Positions 41,221 to 49,303 of a stretch of DNA of 49,736 bases are shown piece by piece. A model generated the notes under the pieces. It had not been told where the DNA came from and did no database searches. It saw nothing but the letters and a program-made list of their open reading frames with translations. This stretch comes from UMGS1613 sp045636225 (lineage in GTDB: Bacteria; Bacillota_I; Bacilli_A; RF39; UBA660). The stretch's first letter is position 1. Each line of letters begins with the position of its first letter. The translations under genes were made by a program, and so were the position numbers. The DNA is taken from NCBI GenBank assembly GCA_045636225.1, contig JAZTXB010000141.1, forward strand, positions 1 to 49,736, given 5' to 3'.

Positions 41221-42591
41221 TTGAAATGCAGAAAATATATTTTAGTTATATTAATATTAATGTTTAGTGCAATTTTAAATGTAAATGCAGATGATTGTGC
41301 TAAAAAATCAGAAATAAAGGGTAAAGTAGATGCAAAATACTATTGTTATTATAATAAAAGTGGTTTAAAATCAGATGATTATAATGTTATTGTAGGTATT
41401 TCTGGTGATAAAAAAAATGCATATGCTGATATAGGTACTTGCGGTGATTCTGCTTTTGAAGCTGGAACAGAACCAATAGCGAATTGGAAATATAATGATT
41501 CAAATTGGGATTCTGATTTAGAAAGTTCTTTTTCTGCAAAAAAATATTATGAAGAAAATAACACTTGTCCGGAAATTGCATATATTCATTATTATCCAAT
41601 GAATCATGTACTTTATTTAATAAATTCTGAACAATTAAGTGATTTAATAAATACGTTTTCATACTCTGCGGCTTTAGATAACGAGAAAAAATATTATTTA
41701 GTTGACTTTGATACTAGTAAAGAAACAAAAATGTCATGTGATTATAAAGTAAAAATGAAGGAAAACACAGCTTCTACTGAAAAAAATTATAATGTGAAAT
41801 TTACCCTTAACTTTAATCAAGATGGAAAGGTAATTAACGCTAATAATATTGCAGAAAGAGTAGAGCTGGCACCAGAAATTTCCTCAAATTATAAATATGT
41901 AAAAGACGTTTGTCCACAATTATACATATGTCACGTTTTAGGAAAAACATATAGTGCTATGGGAACAGCGGTTAGTGAATATAAATATGAATTATATTTT
42001 GCAGATTATGAAACGATATATAATAGAGAAGATTGTTATAAAATATCTTGTAATAATACTAGCAAGAAATATTGCGATAATAGTTCAGAAGATTCGGAAA
42101 TATGCCCAAAATTTGACCAAATGTATGATGAATTAGAACAAAGTCATGACGCATCTTTATCCAACAAAAAAGATGTACCATTATATAAAAAGAATAAAGA
42201 TAACTTAAAGTCTTATTGTAATTCATTATTATCAGATTTAAATGCTGACAATCCATGTTTACGTAAATGTTTAAAATTAAAAGAAAAAATTTTTGCTTTA
42301 GAAAATAAAGATTATAATGATGAAGCCTGTGGTTTTTCAGGAAGATTGATATCATTTTTTGCTAACATATTAAGATTGGTAAAATATATATTACCAGTTG
42401 GAGTAATAGTATTTGGAATACTTGATTTTATAAAAGCAATAGGTGCTGCTAAAGAAGATGAAATGAAAAAGGCGCAACAAAGATTTATAAGAAGACTTGT
42501 AGCGGCGGCATTGGTGTTTATAATACCTTTAATATTAGAATTTATATTAGATAAAATGGGATTTGGATATGACTCTTGTAGTTTATTCTAA
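41221..42591 (+). CDS. Large secreted Cys-rich protein with C-terminal VirB2-like pilin domain, copy 6
   Basis: A 456-aa paralogue of the gene at 37135. Signal peptide (about 1-23), a large Cys-containing ectodomain (CAKK, YYCYYN, CPEIAY, CPQLYICHV, CYKISC), then the C-terminal pilin domain: LVKYILPVGVIVFGILDFIK, loop AAKEDEMKKAQQRFIRR, second helix and MGFGYDSCSLF. The start is TTG, set by GGTGAT five bases upstream. The outer domains of copies 5 and 6 differ strongly while the last 60 residues and even the DNA after the stop are nearly identical, which suggests swapping of the N-terminal part. Confidence 0.75.
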   Translation: MKCRKYILVILILMFSAILNVNADDCAKKSEIKGKVDAKYYCYYNKSGLKSDDYNVIVGISGDKKNAYADIGTCGDSAFEAGTEPIANWKYNDSNWDSDLESSFSAKKYYEENNTCPEIAYIHYYPMNHVLYLINSEQLSDLINTFSYSAALDNEKKYYLVDFDTSKETKMSCDYKVKMKENTASTEKNYNVKFTLNFNQDGKVINANNIAERVELAPEISSNYKYVKDVCPQLYICHVLGKTYSAMGTAVSEYKYELYFADYETIYNREDCYKISCNNTSKKYCDNSSEDSEICPKFDQMYDELEQSHDASLSNKKDVPLYKKNKDNLKSYCNSLLSDLNADNPCLRKCLKLKEKIFALENKDYNDEACGFSGRLISFFANILRLVKYILPVGVIVFGILDFIKAIGAAKEDEMKKAQQRFIRRLVAAALVFIIPLILEFILDKMGFGYDSCSLF

Positions 42592-42643
42592 TCCTTTTTT
42601 TATAAATTTTTTAAAAAATTAGTAAAAAATGGACATATGCTTC

Positions 42644-42681
42644 ACATTATCTCTTTTTTGTTTTATAATTATATTGGTGAT
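42644..42681 (+). repeat. 38-bp direct repeat, copy 2 (before capA-like gene)
   Basis: Identical to 41178-41215, but here the left arm of the hairpin is missing, so it no longer acts as a terminator. It supplies the -10 and GGTGAT site for the gene at 42685. Confidence 0.88.
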
Positions 42682-42684
42682 ATT

Positions 42685-43788
42685 ATGACTAAGAGGAGAC
42701 TAAAAAAAGAGTTTTGGATATTGTTAGTAATTCTGATAGTATTCATAGCTTTATTAGTTTTAGTACTTAGTTTAAATATTAATAAGAAAGAATATGAAAA
42801 AGAACCTGTAAATAATATAGTAGAAGAAAAACCTAAAGAAAAAAAATTATCTTTAATAGCTGTTGGAGATGTATTAATTCATGAAAGTGTATATAAAGAT
42901 GCTTATAAAAATAATACATATGATTTTAGTCATATGTTCATAGAAATTGATCCGATTCTAGATAATTATGATTTAAAATTTTGTAATCAGGAATCAACAA
43001 TTGGTGGTAGTTATTTAGGTATTAGTGGATATCCTAGTTTTAATTCACCAGATGAAATAGGAGATGAAATAGTGAGACTTGGATTTAATTTAATAAGTTT
43101 AGCTAATAATCACGCAATAGATAGAGGTGAAGATGCAGTACTTTATTCTAATAGTTATTGGAAAACTAAGGATGTAATAACTGCAGGTTCTTATTCTAAC
43201 ATAGAAGAAATAAATAGTATAAATATATATGAACAAAATGGAATAAAATATGCCTTTTTAGCGTATACAACTAGTTTGAATGGTTATTTAACTAAAGATT
43301 ATTTAGTAAATATGTATAGTGATGAAAAAGTAAAAAATGATATAAATAAAATTAAAGATAATGTGGATTTAATAATAGTATCTATGCACTGGGGAGAAGA
43401 GTATATTAATTATCCAAATGGAGAACAGGAGAGAATTGCTAATTATTTATCTAGTTTAGGTGTTAATTTAGTTATAGGTCATCATCCGCATGTTGTCCAA
43501 CCAGTAAAATATATAAATGATACATTAGTTATATATTCTCTAGGAAATTTTATATCAAACCAATTATCAATAGGACTTAATCAAGGAATAGGGCTTATGA
43601 TTGGTATGGATATAGTTTTAAAAGAAGATAAAATAATATTTGAAAATTTATATAAAGAATTAATTCTTGCATACGCAGAAAATAGTACGAATTTTAAAGT
43701 AATACCTTTTTCAAAATTAAGTGATAATTTATTAAATAATTATAAAAATATTGAAATAGAGTATATGAATATAGTAAATGGAGGTTAG
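42685..43788 (+). CDS. CapA-family metallophosphoesterase-like protein, copy 1
   Basis: A 367-aa protein: N-terminal transmembrane helix (about 11-31), acidic/lysine linker, then a PGA_cap (CapA) domain. The metal-site motifs are LIAVGDVLIHESVY, LISLANNHAIDRG, IIVSMHWGEEY and VIGHHPHVVQP, followed by YSLGNFISNQ, all of calcineurin-like phosphoesterase type. The start at 42685 follows GGTGAT. CapA is known from poly-gamma-glutamate capsule operons, but no capB or capC is nearby. A paralogue follows directly, so the pair may act on other surface polymers. Confidence 0.9.
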   Translation: MTKRRLKKEFWILLVILIVFIALLVLVLSLNINKKEYEKEPVNNIVEEKPKEKKLSLIAVGDVLIHESVYKDAYKNNTYDFSHMFIEIDPILDNYDLKFCNQESTIGGSYLGISGYPSFNSPDEIGDEIVRLGFNLISLANNHAIDRGEDAVLYSNSYWKTKDVITAGSYSNIEEINSINIYEQNGIKYAFLAYTTSLNGYLTKDYLVNMYSDEKVKNDINKIKDNVDLIIVSMHWGEEYINYPNGEQERIANYLSSLGVNLVIGHHPHVVQPVKYINDTLVIYSLGNFISNQLSIGLNQGIGLMIGMDIVLKEDKIIFENLYKELILAYAENSTNFKVIPFSKLSDNLLNNYKNIEIEYMNIVNGG

Positions 43789-43792
43789 TATG

Positions 43793-44908
43793 ATGTCAAA
43801 AAAAATAAATCAAATTTTATCAATTATGTTTTCTTTTCTATTAATAATGTGTGCTGGCTGTGAAAATAATAAAGAAAATGAAAAACCGATAGATAATGAG
43901 CAAGAAGAGATAGTAGAACAGCCTAAAGAAAAAAGAATGTCTTTAGTAGCTGTTGGAGATGCACTAATACATGCGGCTTTATATTTAGATGCGCAAACAG
44001 GATATGATACATATGATTTTAATTATATGTTTACAGATATCAAACCATTAATAGAAAATTATGATTTAAAATATTATAATCAAGAAACTATTATAGGTGG
44101 TAAAAATTTAGGAGTATCTCATTATCCAAGGTTTAATTCTCCAGATGAAATAGGACAAAATCTTGTTGATATGGGATTTAACATGGTTAGTTTAGCTAAT
44201 AATCATACTTTAGATAAGGATGAAGCAGGTATATTATATTCTGTTAATTTTTGGAGAGGGCAACAAAATGTAGTTTTCAGCGGACAATCTGATTCTTTTG
44301 AAGATAGAAATAATATTCAAATTCATGAACAAAATGGAATAAAATATGCATTTATTGCTTATACAGATACAACTAATGGGTTAACTGTTCCTTATGGAAA
44401 AGAATATTTAGTAAATGTTTATAGTGACGCTCAAGCTAAAATAGATATAGAAAGTGTTAGAGATAAAGTAGATGTTGTAATTGTTTCAATGCACTGGGGG
44501 GAAGAATATACACATACTCCTACATATAGACAAAAAAAAGAAGCTCAGTATTTATCTGAATTAGGAGTAGATTTAATAATTGGTGCTCATCCACATGTTA
44601 TAATGCCAGTTGACTATATAGGTGATACTTTGGTAATATATTCTTTAGGTAACTTTGTATCAGGTCAAAGTCCTCTTGGACTTGCTAAAACTATTGGTCT
44701 TATGGTTGGTATGGATATAGTAGTTAAAGAAGAAGGTATAAAATTTGAAAACCTAGATTACAAATTATTATATACATATTGTGAAGACCATATAAGAAAT
44801 TATAAAGTGTATCCATTTGATAATTTGACGGATGATATACTATATAATCATGAAGCTATAGAACAAGAATATATGAGTATAGTTACTAATGAGGTAGTTT
44901 ATGATTGA
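43793..44908 (+). CDS. CapA-family metallophosphoesterase-like lipoprotein, copy 2
   Basis: A 371-aa tandem paralogue of the preceding gene. The N-terminus is a signal peptide ending IMCAGC, so it is probably lipid-anchored where copy 1 is helix-anchored. The core motifs are kept: LVAVGDALIHAALY, MVSLANNHTLDKD, VIVSMHWGEEYTH, IIGAHPHVIMP, YSLGNFVSGQ. The ATG at 43790 is equally possible. It overlaps smpB by 8 bp at its end. Confidence 0.88.
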   Translation: MSKKINQILSIMFSFLLIMCAGCENNKENEKPIDNEQEEIVEQPKEKRMSLVAVGDALIHAALYLDAQTGYDTYDFNYMFTDIKPLIENYDLKYYNQETIIGGKNLGVSHYPRFNSPDEIGQNLVDMGFNMVSLANNHTLDKDEAGILYSVNFWRGQQNVVFSGQSDSFEDRNNIQIHEQNGIKYAFIAYTDTTNGLTVPYGKEYLVNVYSDAQAKIDIESVRDKVDVVIVSMHWGEEYTHTPTYRQKKEAQYLSELGVDLIIGAHPHVIMPVDYIGDTLVIYSLGNFVSGQSPLGLAKTIGLMVGMDIVVKEEGIKFENLDYKLLYTYCEDHIRNYKVYPFDNLTDDILYNHEAIEQEYMSIVTNEVVYD

Positions 44909-45341
44909 AATAAAAAATAAAAAAGCGACATTTGATTATTTTATAGAAGAAGAAATAGAATGTGGAATAGTACTTAAAGGTACTGAGATAAAATCAATAA
45001 GAAATGCACAGGCTAATATAAAAGATTGTTATGCTATTATAAGAAATAATGAAGTTTTTTTGCTTAATATGTTTATAAGTAAGTATGAAAATGGAAGCAT
45101 ATTTAATCATGATGAGAGAAGAACTAGAAAATTATTACTTAATAAAAGAGAAATATTAAAATTAAAAGATAAAGTAGAAATAAGTGGATATACATTAGTA
45201 CCATTAAAATTATATTTTAAAGGAAATAAAGCTAAAGTATTGCTTGGTATTGCAAAAGGTAAAAAGAATTATGATAAAAGGGAATCTATAAAAGAAAAGG
45301 ATATTAAAAGAGATATAGAAAAAGCTTTAAAAAATAAATAA
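44901..45341 (+). CDS. smpB: SsrA-binding protein SmpB
   Basis: A 146-aa protein that carries tmRNA to stalled ribosomes. Signature segments are KKATFDYFIEEEIECGIVL, LKGTEIKSIRNAQANIKD, and the lysine-rich C-terminal tail GIAKGKKNYDKRESIKEKD. It begins inside the end of the capA-like gene. RNase R, its functional partner in trans-translation, is encoded 4 kb upstream. No tmRNA gene was found in the short gap after it. Confidence 0.95.
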   Translation: MIEIKNKKATFDYFIEEEIECGIVLKGTEIKSIRNAQANIKDCYAIIRNNEVFLLNMFISKYENGSIFNHDERRTRKLLLNKREILKLKDKVEISGYTLVPLKLYFKGNKAKVLLGIAKGKKNYDKRESIKEKDIKRDIEKALKNK

Positions 45342-45344
45342 TAC

Positions 45345-45373
45345 TTGCAATTTTACTTTATTTATTATATACT
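45345..45373 (+). promoter_or_regulatory. Promoter of spoVG
   Basis: TTGCAA (45345-45350), 17-bp spacer, TATACT (45368-45373). In Bacillus spoVG is sigma-H dependent; the boxes here fit sigma-A better. Confidence 0.6.
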
Positions 45374-45411
45374 TATGGTGTGATATATGATAACGGGAGG
45401 AGATGCTTTAT

Positions 45412-45667
<256 letters not shown>

Positions 45668-45669
<2 letters not shown>

Positions 45670-45690
45670 AAAACTCGAAAGAGTTTTTTT
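45668..45690 (+). terminator. Terminator after spoVG
   Basis: AAAAAACTC, GAAA tetraloop, GAGTTTTTTT: a short strong intrinsic terminator. Confidence 0.88.
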
Positions 45691-45733
45691 CATATATTCT
45701 AAAGTTGGTGAATAATATTTATTAGGTGATAAT

Positions 45734-46018
45734 GTGGACAAGGATATAGTAATGGGAAGCCATAATATAAATATTACCAGTAGAAAAAATATAAATATAA
45801 CTGGTGTAAAAAAAATTGAAAATTTCGATGAAAATGAATTTTTACTCGAAACTAATATGGGATATTTGTTAATAAAAGGAAATAATTTAGAAATAATTAA
45901 ATTAGATACTTATCAAGGAGATGTATCAATAAAAGGAAAAATAGATAGTTTAAATTATATAAATGAAACAAATAAAAAACAAAAAAATGAAAGTGTATTT
46001 GCAAAACTATTTAAATGA
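45734..46018 (+). CDS. yabP: YabP/YqfC-family sporulation protein
   Basis: A 94-aa protein with the YabP pattern: HNINITSRKNINITGVKKIENFD (two halves: Arg-Lys then GV...FD), then FLLETNMGYLLIKG and a final G-x-I-x-x-LNY. It starts at GTG after AGGTGAT. In Bacillus the order yabP-yabQ-divIC is conserved, and the same order is found here, which strengthens the call. YabP supports spore cortex formation. Confidence 0.85.
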   Translation: MDKDIVMGSHNINITSRKNINITGVKKIENFDENEFLLETNMGYLLIKGNNLEIIKLDTYQGDVSIKGKIDSLNYINETNKKQKNESVFAKLFK

Positions 46019-46302
46019 TAGATTTAAATATACAAATAAAACTAATTGTTTTTTCTTTTATATTTGGATTTTTTTTCTCAGTAATGCTTGAAATATTTAA
46101 TAAAAAGGTAGATAAGTGTAAAAAGGTTGTAAAACTTATTTTGACTTTTTTAGTAGTTTTCTTATCAACAATTATATATTTTGAAGGCATAAAAAGAATA
46201 GGTAATGCAACATTTCATATATATTCAATATTAACAATTATAGTAGGATTTATTTCATACGATTTATTAATTAGGTTGATTGCAAATACAGGTAAAAAAT
46301 GA
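46015..46302 (+). CDS. yabQ: YabQ-like spore cortex membrane protein, short
   Basis: A 95-aa membrane protein with three hydrophobic helices (about 6-25, 38-58 and 66-88). It overlaps yabP by 4 bp and precedes divIC, exactly the position of yabQ. The residue pattern (Q near the start, G-x-x-x-x-x-x-E-I-F in helix 1, YSILTIIVGFISYDLL near the end) agrees with YabQ, but it is much shorter than Bacillus YabQ. The call rests on gene order as much as on sequence. Confidence 0.68.
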   Translation: MIDLNIQIKLIVFSFIFGFFFSVMLEIFNKKVDKCKKVVKLILTFLVVFLSTIIYFEGIKRIGNATFHIYSILTIIVGFISYDLLIRLIANTGKK

Positions 46303-46323
46303 TATACTTTATATGGTGATAAT

Positions 46324-46758
46324 ATGCCTAAGAGAAGGATTACTAAAGCATCAAAACATAGGTTAACTGTATTTGGTTCTATTAGTATATTTGCTATAAT
46401 ATATTTCTTATCAAGTTTAATATATAGTGGTTATTCAATATATAATTTAGCACAAGAAAAAACAAGATTGGATAACTTATATGTAGAATTGCAAGAAAAA
46501 TCAGAGGAATTAAAATTAGATATAGAAAAATTAAAAGATCCCGATTATTTAGCAGATTATGCAAGAGAGAATTATTTATATTCAAAGGATGATGAATATA
46601 TACTTCAAATAGAAGAAATAGTGGAGACAACAGAAAAAATAGATGTTATATCTAATAAAATAAATAAAAATTATATTATGTTTGCATTAGGGTTTATAAT
46701 ATTTTTAATATTCTTATATATAATAGTAAAAAGTAATAAAAGAAGTATAAAAAAATAG
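46324..46758 (+). CDS. divIC: DivIC/FtsB-like cell division protein
   Basis: A 144-aa septum protein: basic cytoplasmic start (PKRRITKASKHR), transmembrane helix (about 17-37), a leucine-zipper-like coiled coil (about 40-72, LAQEKTRLDNLYVELQEKSE) and the DPDYLADYARENYLYSKDDE motif of DivIC/FtsB. Unlike the usual DivIC it ends in a second transmembrane helix (about 116-137) and a basic tail. It works with FtsL and DivIB to control septal wall synthesis. Confidence 0.9.
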   Translation: MPKRRITKASKHRLTVFGSISIFAIIYFLSSLIYSGYSIYNLAQEKTRLDNLYVELQEKSEELKLDIEKLKDPDYLADYARENYLYSKDDEYILQIEEIVETTEKIDVISNKINKNYIMFALGFIIFLIFLYIIVKSNKRSIKK

Positions 46759-46785
46759 GAACTATAATTTTACAGTTCCTTTTTC
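46751..46785. terminator. Bidirectional terminator between divIC and lemA
   Basis: AGGAACT (46757-46763) pairs with AGTTCCT (46774-46780), with A residues before and T residues after, between converging genes. Confidence 0.75.
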
Positions 46786-47304
46786 TTTATCTACATTATT
46801 TCCATCAAAATAATCTCTCGCTTTATATCCATTTATAAAAGCAACAAAATTAGATGGACAATTTTTTACTAGTTTATTGTAATCCGTAATAATATCGTTA
46901 TAATATTTTCTAAGTCCAACAATTTCTGATTCAGATTCAATAAGATTTATTTCTGTTTTTATGAATTCTTTATTATCTTGTAATTTAGGATATTTTTCTT
47001 TTAAAGCATGAAACTCATTAATTGCATCGTATAAATATCTATCTAGTTCGAAATTATTTAATTTTTTAGATCTAATTTTTTCTAATATTTCTAAAATTTG
47101 CTCTTCTGTTTTGATATTGTTTTTTATAATTCCAACAGATTTATTCAACAAATCAAAACGCTTTCTAAGTACGGCATCTATATTAACATCAGCTTCATTA
47201 ATTCTTATAATATAATCTTGGAAATGATTATAAGTTGCAATAATCATAATCATTATTAATCCACCTATAGCAATCCCTGAAAAAACATACATGATAGCGT
47301 TCAT
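46762..47304 (-). CDS. lemA: LemA family protein
   Basis: A 180-aa protein with one N-terminal helix (about 2-22) and the LemA helical domain: YNHFQDYIIRINEADVNID, VLRKRFDLLNKSV, ESESEIVGLRKYYNDIITDYN and a closing YFDGN. The start at 47304 is chosen because the promoter -10 box (47332-47327) overlaps the farther ATG at 47328, which would therefore not be in the transcript. LemA proteins are membrane-bound helical bundles of uncertain function. Confidence 0.88.
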   Translation of the reverse strand: MNAIMYVFSGIAIGGLIMIMIIATYNHFQDYIIRINEADVNIDAVLRKRFDLLNKSVGIIKNNIKTEEQILEILEKIRSKKLNNFELDRYLYDAINEFHALKEKYPKLQDNKEFIKTEINLIESESEIVGLRKYYNDIITDYNKLVKNCPSNFVAFINGYKARDYFDGNNVDKEKGTVKL

Positions 47305-47326
47305 AATCATCACCATACCTAGATAC

Positions 47327-47355
47327 ATTATAGCAAATTTTGAAAGTCATATCAA
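47327..47355 (-). promoter_or_regulatory. Promoter of lemA
   Basis: On the minus strand TTGATA (47355-47350), 17-bp spacer, TGC-extended TATAAT (47332-47327). Confidence 0.75.
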
Positions 47356-47361
47356 TAGTTT

Positions 47362-47730
47362 TTATCTTTTTGATGGATAAAACTGACTTACAGTATTAAT
47401 TGGTTCATCAAATTTAATAAAATTTACATATATCATTAAAAGTAAATACCAATTTCCTGTTTGTGGATCACTTAATATTATATGATCTCTTCCAGATTGT
47501 TCTATAATTCCAGTAAATATACTATCTTTCCATTCCCCCGCATCTGAAAAAGATTGATAAACAGATACTTTTTTTCCTTTATTAACTCTAAGTATATTTT
47601 CTATGTAAGATTGTTCATCAGGAATATACTCATTATTACTTGTATTTGCAGTTGATTGATTTGGAGTTATTGTTCCGTTAGAGTATAGTGGTGTGCCTTG
47701 ATAATTATTATTTAAATAATTATTATTCAT
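47362..47730 (-). CDS. gerQ: GerQ-like spore coat protein
   Basis: A 122-aa protein with an Asn/Thr-rich variable start (about 1-35) and a strongly conserved GerQ core: EQSYIENILRVNKGKKVSVY (about 39-58), FTGIIEQSGRDHIILSDPQT and NWYLLLMIYVNFIKFDEPI. GerQ is an inner spore coat protein required for CwlJ to be placed in the coat, and a CwlJ homologue is present at 5066. The ATG at 47730 is preceded by AAAGGATG. Confidence 0.9.
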   Translation of the reverse strand: MNNNYLNNNYQGTPLYSNGTITPNQSTANTSNNEYIPDEQSYIENILRVNKGKKVSVYQSFSDAGEWKDSIFTGIIEQSGRDHIILSDPQTGNWYLLLMIYVNFIKFDEPINTVSQFYPSKR

Positions 47731-47775
47731 AAAATCATCCTTTCTTTAAAATATATTTCAAAAAAAACAAAAATA

Positions 47776-47784
47776 TGCTATAAT
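47776..47784 (+). promoter_or_regulatory. Extended -10 before pduL
   Basis: TGC-TATAAT 15 bp before the pduL start codon. A -35 box is not obvious because the region is A-rich. Confidence 0.55.
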
Positions 47785-47799
47785 TAATTCGGTGATGTT

Positions 47800-48363
47800 A
47801 TGAATATTAGTATAGGAGTATCTAATAGACATGTTCATTTAAAAAAGGAACATTTAAACATTTTGTTTGGAGAAGGTTATGAACTTGAAAAAAAGAATGA
47901 TTTAACTCAACCTGAGCAATATGCTTCAACTGCACTTGTTACAATTAAAACAGATAAGTCAGAAATAAATAATGTAAGGGTATTAGGTCCTATTAGAGAT
48001 TATACTCAAGTAGAAATTAGTAAAACTGATGCATATAAATTAGGTTTAAATCCTCCAGTTAGAAATTCAGGAGATTTAGATGGCAGCGCACCTATAACAA
48101 TTGTAGGACCTAAAGGTGTTATTGATATAAATGAAGGGTGTATAATAGCTGCTAGACATATCCATATTTTACCGAGTCAACTAAAAGTATATGGACTTGA
48201 AGGTAAAGAAAAAGTTAATGTAAAACTTGGTGGTGAAAAAGGCGGAATAATCACTAATGTGTATTTAAAACCAAGCGAAAAGGCGTTTTTTGAACTTCAT
48301 TTAGATACAGATGATGCCAATGCGCATTTAATAAAAAATGGTGATATAGGAGAGATTATATGA
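47800..48363 (+). CDS. pduL: PduL-type phosphate propanoyltransferase / phosphotransacylase
   Basis: A 187-aa enzyme that interconverts acyl-CoA and acyl phosphate. The zinc-binding histidines are in VSNRHVHLKKEH (about 6-17) and IAARHIHILP (about 116-125); LTQPEQYAS, VRVLGPIRDYTQVEIS and LDGSAPITIVGP are further family signatures. It has no N-terminal targeting peptide and there are no microcompartment genes around, so it is probably the housekeeping acetate-pathway enzyme that replaces Pta. Its TGA overlaps the start of the next gene (ATGA). Confidence 0.93.
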   Translation: MNISIGVSNRHVHLKKEHLNILFGEGYELEKKNDLTQPEQYASTALVTIKTDKSEINNVRVLGPIRDYTQVEISKTDAYKLGLNPPVRNSGDLDGSAPITIVGPKGVIDINEGCIIAARHIHILPSQLKVYGLEGKEKVNVKLGGEKGGIITNVYLKPSEKAFFELHLDTDDANAHLIKNGDIGEII

Positions 48364-49223
48364 GAAAGATGAAATATTTAGTTTTTATAATGTTTGTGAT
48401 GTTTATGTATATAATATCAATTAATAATGTTTTTGCATTCACTTGTAAATATGGTCAAGGCCATAAAGATTTCACTGCTGAATATAAATATGATGTGACA
48501 ACTGGAAATTATAAGTTGTCTAAAGTATATTTGACAAACGACTATGTTACTAATGCTGATTATACAGATACTTATAAAAAGTGGTTTGATGTAGAGTTAA
48601 AAAAAGAGGAATGCCCTGAAATATATATAGACGGAACTAAATTGTCTTTTAGCGGAAAAACAGTTGAAGAACAAATGGAAGTGGATATGGGCGGATGTTC
48701 AGGTTATACATTTGAAAAATCTTGTAACTATAATGAATTTTATTCTTGTATTTGGAATGAAAATGAATATGGGTCTTATTGTAATACTGACCAATTAGTT
48801 TATGTTAGTTGTGGAGATGTATTTGATATACCAGCACAAGTTCCAGAGATAATTAGTTTTTTAGTTAATTTGTTGAAAATAGCGGCTCCTATAATTTTAA
48901 TAATGGTGAGTATTATTTCACTATTAAAAGCACTTTCTGCATCATCTGAAGATGAAATAAAGAAAGCACAAAAAGGTTTAATCAAAAAAATAGGTGCAGG
49001 AGTAATGGTTTTCTTTGTAATATCTATTGTACAATTTGTTATATTGAAAGTTGCAGATACAGATAATTCTACAGGAACGAGCGAAGCAGATAATCTATCT
49101 TCATGTTTAACTTGTTTCTTAAATAATGATTGTAGTGAAAATGCTTATTATAAAACGAGTGTTTTTGGAGAATATAAATGTACATATTTTAGTGATAAAG
49201 ACAATCCTAGAGAATGTAATTAA
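48360..49223 (+). CDS. Secreted protein with VirB2-like pilin domain, copy 7
   Basis: A 287-aa protein: signal peptide (about 1-25), a Cys-containing ectodomain (about 26-150; KSCNYNEFYSCIWN), then the pilin domain YVSCGDVFDIPAQVPEIIS, helix, SSEDEIKKAQKGLIKK, second helix and CLTCFLNNDC, followed by a 25-residue tail. The SCG-x-x-x-DIP and CxxCF elements are those of pilin copies 1 and 2 at 20-21 kb. It lies 10 kb from the secretion locus and is translationally coupled to pduL. A start at 48369 is also possible. Confidence 0.75.
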   Translation: MRKMKYLVFIMFVMFMYIISINNVFAFTCKYGQGHKDFTAEYKYDVTTGNYKLSKVYLTNDYVTNADYTDTYKKWFDVELKKEECPEIYIDGTKLSFSGKTVEEQMEVDMGGCSGYTFEKSCNYNEFYSCIWNENEYGSYCNTDQLVYVSCGDVFDIPAQVPEIISFLVNLLKIAAPIILIMVSIISLLKALSASSEDEIKKAQKGLIKKIGAGVMVFFVISIVQFVILKVADTDNSTGTSEADNLSSCLTCFLNNDCSENAYYKTSVFGEYKCTYFSDKDNPRECN

Positions 49224-49227
49224 AAGT

Positions 49228-49256
49228 TTGACAAAAAGTATATTGTATGTTAATAT
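49228..49256 (+). promoter_or_regulatory. Promoter overlapping the pilin-copy-7 terminator
   Basis: TTGACA (49228-49233), 17-bp spacer, TAATAT (49251-49256) with TGT extension. The expected start point (about 49263) lies inside the hairpin 49258-49281. Confidence 0.6.
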
Positions 49257-49257
49257 T

Positions 49258-49285
49258 AAGACGTCTTAAATAAGACGTCTTTTTT
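49258..49285 (+). terminator. Palindromic terminator
   Basis: AAGACGTCTT (49258-49267), AAAT, AAGACGTCTT (49272-49281), then T residues. Each arm is itself a 10-bp palindrome, so it is also a direct repeat. Confidence 0.8.
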
Positions 49286-49303
49286 GTATATGGAAGTGAT
49301 GTT

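Noticed and set aside
45342..45411. tmRNA gene next to smpB
   Set aside because: The gap to spoVG is only about 70 bases and holds the spoVG promoter and ribosome site; no tRNA-like ends are present.
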